Shown here in pieces: positions 6,063-8,659 of a DNA stretch of 8,659 bases (the stretch's first letter is position 1; every line of letters begins with the position of its first letter). Source of the DNA: Pseudomonadota bacterium (GTDB lineage: Bacteria; Pseudomonadota; Alphaproteobacteria; Rhizobiales; Beijerinckiaceae); NCBI GenBank assembly GCA_023426505.1, contig JAFAAP010000199.1, positions 1-8,659 of the forward strand, written 5' to 3'. A model generated the notes under the pieces. That model saw only the letters and a list, made by a program, of their open reading frames with translations. It ran no database searches and was not told where the DNA came from. The position numbers were made by a program, and so were the translations under genes.

Positions 6063-6615
6063 CGAGCGCGACCTCGATGTCGAAGCTGTTGGCATCCGCG
6101 GCCGGGACCACGAGTCCCTCCTCCACGACGGCGAAGTTCGCCCCGGCCTGACCGGCCGGGATCGACACCGCCGTGCGGCGCAGCCGGTTGGCAATGACCC
6201 TGCCGCCGCTCTTCACCACGATCTTGACGGGCACGTCGAAGCGTCCCCCGCCGCCGCCAGCGCCGAGCAGGGCGCGGCCTTCGACGCCGACCTTCACGAG
6301 GACGGTCCCGTCAGGCTGGCCGACGCATTCCCGGGCCAGATCCGAAATCGAGACCTGGCTCCGCAGCCCGGCCGCATCGCCGACGCGGCCGCCCGCGTAG
6401 GAGCGCATCGTGGAGCCGCCGTCGGCGATCTCCACCTGCGGGCAGTAGACGTCCTCGACCTGCTGCTTCACGGGCGGCGGAACGGTGGGCCCCGCGAAGG
6501 CCAGCATGTTGCCGAGGGTCGAACCGCCCTCGCCGGGCGCGCCGCAGCCGGCCAGGACCGAAAGCCCCAGAAGCCCAAGCGCCCACCGAGCGTTCCTGCC
6601 AAATTCACCGCTCAT
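6052..6615 (-). CDS. Small lipoprotein of unknown function
   Basis: 187-residue predicted lipoprotein; I do not recognise a named family. Seen: a short basic N-terminus (GRNAR), a hydrophobic stretch (11-21), and a lipobox LAGC with Cys24, so processing by signal peptidase II and lipid attachment are expected. The mature part begins with a glycine-rich spacer. It has two further cysteines, in DVYCPQVEI (55-63) and SDLARECVG (91-99), which could form a disulfide outside the cytoplasm. After a run of glycines (118-124) comes a beta-rich segment FDVPVKIVVKSGGRVIANRL. A GGGGGAT Shine-Dalgarno supports the ATG at 6615. It lies 30 bp after the IalB-family gene and is probably co-transcribed with it. 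The role may be envelope-related, but nothing in the sequence says more. Confidence 0.85.
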   Translation of the reverse strand: MSGEFGRNARWALGLLGLSVLAGCGAPGEGGSTLGNMLAFAGPTVPPPVKQQVEDVYCPQVEIADGGSTMRSYAGGRVGDAAGLRSQVSISDLARECVGQPDGTVLVKVGVEGRALLGAGGGGGRFDVPVKIVVKSGGRVIANRLRRTAVSIPAGQAGANFAVVEEGLVVPAADANSFDIEVALAGR

Positions 6616-6645
6616 CAGATCCCCCTGTGTTCTTATCGCCTGCCG

Positions 6646-7158
6646 TTACGGCAGTGCGTCGTAGCCGGTCCCGAACCCGTTCAGGGACACCGGAATGCCG
6701 ATGCCCTCCTCGGGGGTCTGGAACACGATGAAGGTGCCGGTCTGGCCGGACTTCATCTGGTTGACCAAGTTGTCGTCCATGACGACCTCGGCGACGCAGC
6801 CCGTGGCGAGGCAGCGCACGAATCCCGCGCGGCCGATATCCTTCTCGTCGATCTTGAGTCCGAGACCGGACGGCAGGAGAATACCCAAAGGCGCCACCAC
6901 ACGAAGGAGGCGGCTCTTCCCGTCCGCGGTTTTCAACACGATAATCACCAGCGTGATGTTGGGGCGATCCTCCGCCACCACGTTCTGGACCAGGGCGCAT
7001 TGCTCCGCCGTCGCCCCGGCCGGGGTCTCGCAGCGCATCTGCCAGTCGCCGTAGGTGTTCTTGACCATGCCTTGAGCATGGGCGCCGCCAGCCGCAGAGA
7101 CCGCCAGCATACCGAACAGCGCAACCGCTCCCCGGCGAACCCATCGTGACACGCTCAT
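6646..7158 (-). CDS. Invasion-associated locus B (IalB) family periplasmic protein
   Basis: 170-residue secreted protein of the IalB family, named from Bartonella but widespread in non-pathogenic alphaproteobacteria, where the function is unknown. Seen: Sec signal peptide (MSVSRWVRRG, then a hydrophobic core 11-22, cleavage likely after AHA at 28), then NTYGDWQMRC (35-43). Four cysteines follow the family pattern: Cys43, Cys54, and Cys116/Cys121 in VRCLATGC, probably two disulfides. Also typical are LRVVAPLGILLPSGLGLKID (84-104) and the C-terminal IPVSLNGFGTGYDAL. The open frame extends upstream to 7254, but ATG 7158 is preferred because it starts the signal peptide and has GGAGAGG 6-12 bases upstream. 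It is divergent from the cytochrome oxidase genes and followed by a lipoprotein gene. Confidence 0.9.
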   Translation of the reverse strand: MSVSRWVRRGAVALFGMLAVSAAGGAHAQGMVKNTYGDWQMRCETPAGATAEQCALVQNVVAEDRPNITLVIIVLKTADGKSRLLRVVAPLGILLPSGLGLKIDEKDIGRAGFVRCLATGCVAEVVMDDNLVNQMKSGQTGTFIVFQTPEEGIGIPVSLNGFGTGYDALP

Positions 7159-7231
7159 CAGGCCTCTCCGTCCTTGGGCCCGGCCAGCAGAACCTGGAAC
7201 GGACCATTCACCATCTTTGGCCCGTTGGGAC

Positions 7232-7254
7232 CATGGCAGGGGCCGGGCTGTCAA
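7232..7254 (-). promoter_or_regulatory. Candidate -35 region for the IalB gene
   Basis: A perfect TTGACA lies at 7254-7249 on the minus strand, about 90 bases before the IalB start codon. No good -10 hexamer is seen at 16-18 bp spacing (GTCCCA at 17), so only the -35 supports this call. Confidence 0.3.
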
Positions 7255-7300
7255 GCGAGAGGGTCCGGCAGGGCCCCGGAAACGGCTCTTTGGCGGTTAT

Positions 7301-7317
7301 GACGCACAAATTGCGTC
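7301..7317. repeat. Perfect 6+6 inverted repeat, operator-like
   Basis: GACGCA-CAAAT-TGCGTC is a 17-bp palindrome with a five-base centre. It lies about 145 bp before the IalB gene and 150 bp before coxB. Half-site spacing of about one helical turn suits a dimeric DNA-binding protein. No regulator is identified, and a chance palindrome in GC-rich DNA is possible. Confidence 0.4.
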
Positions 7318-7467
7318 GCTTGGCCCGTTGCGCTTGAGCGCGTCCTGTGGTCATAGACGCAGATCAAAAGGTGATGGCGCAGGCTGGGCACCCCATTTTG
7401 CGCGCCCGCGCCCTCCCCGATGCTTTCGTGGCCAGCGGCCATCTAATCTAGGAGCTTTGGAACACCG

Positions 7468-8328
7468 ATGCGGATCGAGACCTTAGGACTTCGATCGGTG
7501 ACCGCCCTCTCGACGGCAGCGGTCGCACTTGTATTGGGCATAAGTGCGGCATCGGCCGCCACTGGCCAGCCGAGCCCGTGGGAGACGGGCATGCAGGGAA
7601 TGGTGACCGAGCTCGGACAGAACGTCTCCGACTTCCACACCTACCTGGTCTGGCTGATCACGGCGATCTGCGTCTTCGTGCTCGCGCTCATCGTGGCCAT
7701 TGTCATGCGCTTCAACGAGCGGGCGAACCCGGTTCCCTCGCGCACGACCCACAACACCCTCCTCGAGGTCGCCTGGACCATCGTCCCGGTCCTGATCCTG
7801 GTCGCCATCGCGATCCCGTCCTTCCGCCTCCTGCGCCAGCAGCTCATCACGCCTCCGGCCGACGTGGTCGTGAAGGCCACGGGCTATTCCTGGTACTGGG
7901 GCTACGAGTACCCGGCCGATCAGGGCGGCGGCTTCAAGTTCGACTCGAACATGATCACCGAAGACAAGGACCGGAAGCCCGACCAGCCGCGGCTCCTCGG
8001 CGCCGACAACGCGATGGTGGTTCCCGTCGGCAAGACCGTGAAGGTTCAGGTGACCTCCGCGGACGTGATCCACGCCTTCGCGATGCCGTCCTTCGGCATC
8101 AAGGTGGACGCCATTCCGGGCCGCCTGAACGAGACCTGGTTCCGCGCCGAGAAGGAAGGCGTGTATTTCGGCCAGTGCTCGGAGCTCTGCGGCAACGGCC
8201 ACCCCTACATGCCGATCGAAATCCGCGTCGTGAGCGAGCAGCAATACGCGGCCTGGCTGGCGGAGGCGAAGCAGAAGTTCGCCGCCACCGAGAGCCCGGC
8301 CCCGGTCAAGCTCGCCACCGCTCAGTAA
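7468..8328 (+). CDS. coxB: Cytochrome c oxidase subunit II (aa3-type)
   Basis: Subunit II (also called ctaC) takes electrons from cytochrome c at its CuA centre and passes them to subunit I. The 286 residues are typical of alphaproteobacterial aa3 oxidases. Seen: signal peptide (1-30, ending SAASA), two membrane helices (about 59-80 and 101-119), the aromatic electron-entry motif GYSWYWGYEYP (139-149), and a periplasmic cupredoxin domain. All CuA ligands are present: His202, Cys237, Glu239, Cys241, His245 and Met248, in HAFAMPSFGIKVDAIPG and GQCSELCGNGHPYM. There is no C-terminal haem c motif (CxxCH), so this is the aa3 type and not a caa3 fusion. The ATG follows AGGAG at 13 bases and starts a proper signal sequence. 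coxA follows 30 bp downstream in the same operon. Confidence 0.98.
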   Translation: MRIETLGLRSVTALSTAAVALVLGISAASAATGQPSPWETGMQGMVTELGQNVSDFHTYLVWLITAICVFVLALIVAIVMRFNERANPVPSRTTHNTLLEVAWTIVPVLILVAIAIPSFRLLRQQLITPPADVVVKATGYSWYWGYEYPADQGGGFKFDSNMITEDKDRKPDQPRLLGADNAMVVPVGKTVKVQVTSADVIHAFAMPSFGIKVDAIPGRLNETWFRAEKEGVYFGQCSELCGNGHPYMPIEIRVVSEQQYAAWLAEAKQKFAATESPAPVKLATAQ

Positions 8329-8346
8329 CCTGGATCAAAGGACCAC

Positions 8347-8351
8347 AGAGG
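8347..8351 (+). promoter_or_regulatory. Ribosome binding site of coxA
   Basis: AGAGG lies 7 bases before the ATG at 8359 and fixes the coxA start ahead of its histidine-rich N-terminus. Confidence 0.6.
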
Positions 8352-8358
8352 TCTCATC

Positions 8359-8659
8359 ATGGCACATGCAGCTGATGCCGCTCACGCGGATCACCACGAT
8401 CACGTTCCGACCTTCTGGCGCCGGTGGTTCTATTCCACGAACCACAAGGACATCGGTACGCTCTACCTCATCTTCGGCTTCACGGCCGGCATCGTGGGCG
8501 GCCTGCTCTCGATCGGCATGCGTCTGGAGCTCCAGCAGCCCGGACTCCAGTTCTTCTCCAACCCGCAGGCCTTCAACGTCTTCGTGACCGGCCACGGCCT
8601 CATCATGGTGTTCTTCATGGTGATGCCCACGCTGATCGGCGGCTTCGGCAACTGGTTCG
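8359..8659 (+). CDS. coxA: Cytochrome c oxidase subunit I, cut by right edge
   Basis: First 100 residues of the haem-copper oxidase catalytic subunit (also called ctaD), which holds haem a and the haem a3-CuB centre, reduces oxygen and pumps protons. Seen: a histidine-rich cytoplasmic N-terminus (MAHAADAAHADHHDH), the hallmark WFYSTNHKDIGTLYLIFG (23-40) leading into helix I, and FVTGHGLIMVFFMVMP (75-90) at helix II. His79 in this segment is the expected first axial ligand of low-spin haem a. The end, IGGFGNW, is also conserved. The rest of the protein, normally about 530-560 residues, lies outside the window. Start ATG has AGAGG at 7 bases. It is 30 bp after coxB, an operon layout usual in alphaproteobacteria, where ctaB, ctaG and coxC typically follow. 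Confidence 0.97.
   Translation, partial: MAHAADAAHADHHDHVPTFWRRWFYSTNHKDIGTLYLIFGFTAGIVGGLLSIGMRLELQQPGLQFFSNPQAFNVFVTGHGLIMVFFMVMPTLIGGFGNWF

Larger units (their letters stand above)
7159..7467. other. Divergent intergenic region between IalB gene and coxB
   Basis: 309 bp without a credible gene. It must hold the promoters of both flanking units. Visible are the TTGACA above, the inverted repeat at 7301-7317, and the coxB Shine-Dalgarno AGGAG (7450-7454), which is 13 bases from the ATG and so somewhat far. I find no convincing plus-strand -35/-10 pair for coxB, no terminator and no tRNA. Confidence 0.6.

Noticed and set aside
7159..7254. Upstream extension of the IalB protein to an ATG at 7254
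   Set aside because: It would put 32 polar residues before a normal signal peptide; the ATG at 7158 has a good GGAGAGG site and begins the signal sequence.
7444..7449. TAATCT as a -10 element for coxB
   Set aside because: The transcription start would fall at or after the Shine-Dalgarno AGGAG (7450-7454), and no -35 is visible at 17 bp; chance match.
1..8659. Mobile element, CRISPR array, tRNA or phage cassette
   Set aside because: No transposase or integrase motifs, direct repeats with spacers, or tRNA cloverleaf were seen; all space is filled by housekeeping-type genes and short leaders.

Overview
The window is GC-rich chromosomal DNA from an alphaproteobacterium, most likely of the Rhizobiales (Hyphomicrobiales). 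A Microvirga/Methylobacterium/Bosea-type organism fits best, but the genus is inference. The evidence is a split P-protein glycine cleavage operon behind a tandem glycine riboswitch, an IalB-family secreted protein, and an aa3-type ctaC/ctaD (coxB/coxA) operon. Codon use looks uniform and I see no mobile element, tRNA, rRNA or CRISPR array. Both window edges cut genes.

Positions 1-4600, minus strand: a glycine cleavage operon read from right to left. From a TTGACA-type promoter near 4580 the transcript begins with a two-aptamer glycine riboswitch (about 4538-4356). It continues through gcvT (aminomethyltransferase), gcvH (lipoyl carrier), an OsmC-family thiol peroxidase, gcvPA and gcvPB (the two halves of the PLP-dependent glycine decarboxylase). 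gcvPB is cut by the left edge just after its PLP lysine. Spacings are 18, 13 and 19 bp, then a one-base stop/start overlap, so this is one operon. Together T, H and P turn glycine plus tetrahydrofolate and NAD+ into CO2, ammonia, methylene-tetrahydrofolate and NADH; the L protein (Lpd) is not in the window. The unusual member is the OsmC gene next to gcvH, because known Ohr/OsmC enzymes can take electrons from lipoylated proteins.

Positions 4600-6022, plus strand: divergent from the gcv operon is a CNNM/CorC-type (DUF21-CBS-CBS-CorC_HlyC) membrane protein that appears to start at TTG without a good Shine-Dalgarno.

Positions 6023-7158, minus strand: a two-gene unit convergent with the CNNM gene, encoding an IalB-family periplasmic protein and, 30 bp downstream, a small lipoprotein of unknown function.

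Positions 7159-7467: a 309-bp divergent intergenic region with a candidate promoter for the IalB gene and a perfect 6+6 inverted repeat. Positions 7468-8659, plus strand: cytochrome c oxidase subunit II (complete, all CuA ligands present) and the first 100 residues of subunit I. The content is mainly core metabolism and respiration. The items worth a second look are the OsmC insertion, the divergence within aptamer II of the riboswitch, and the start region of the CNNM gene.
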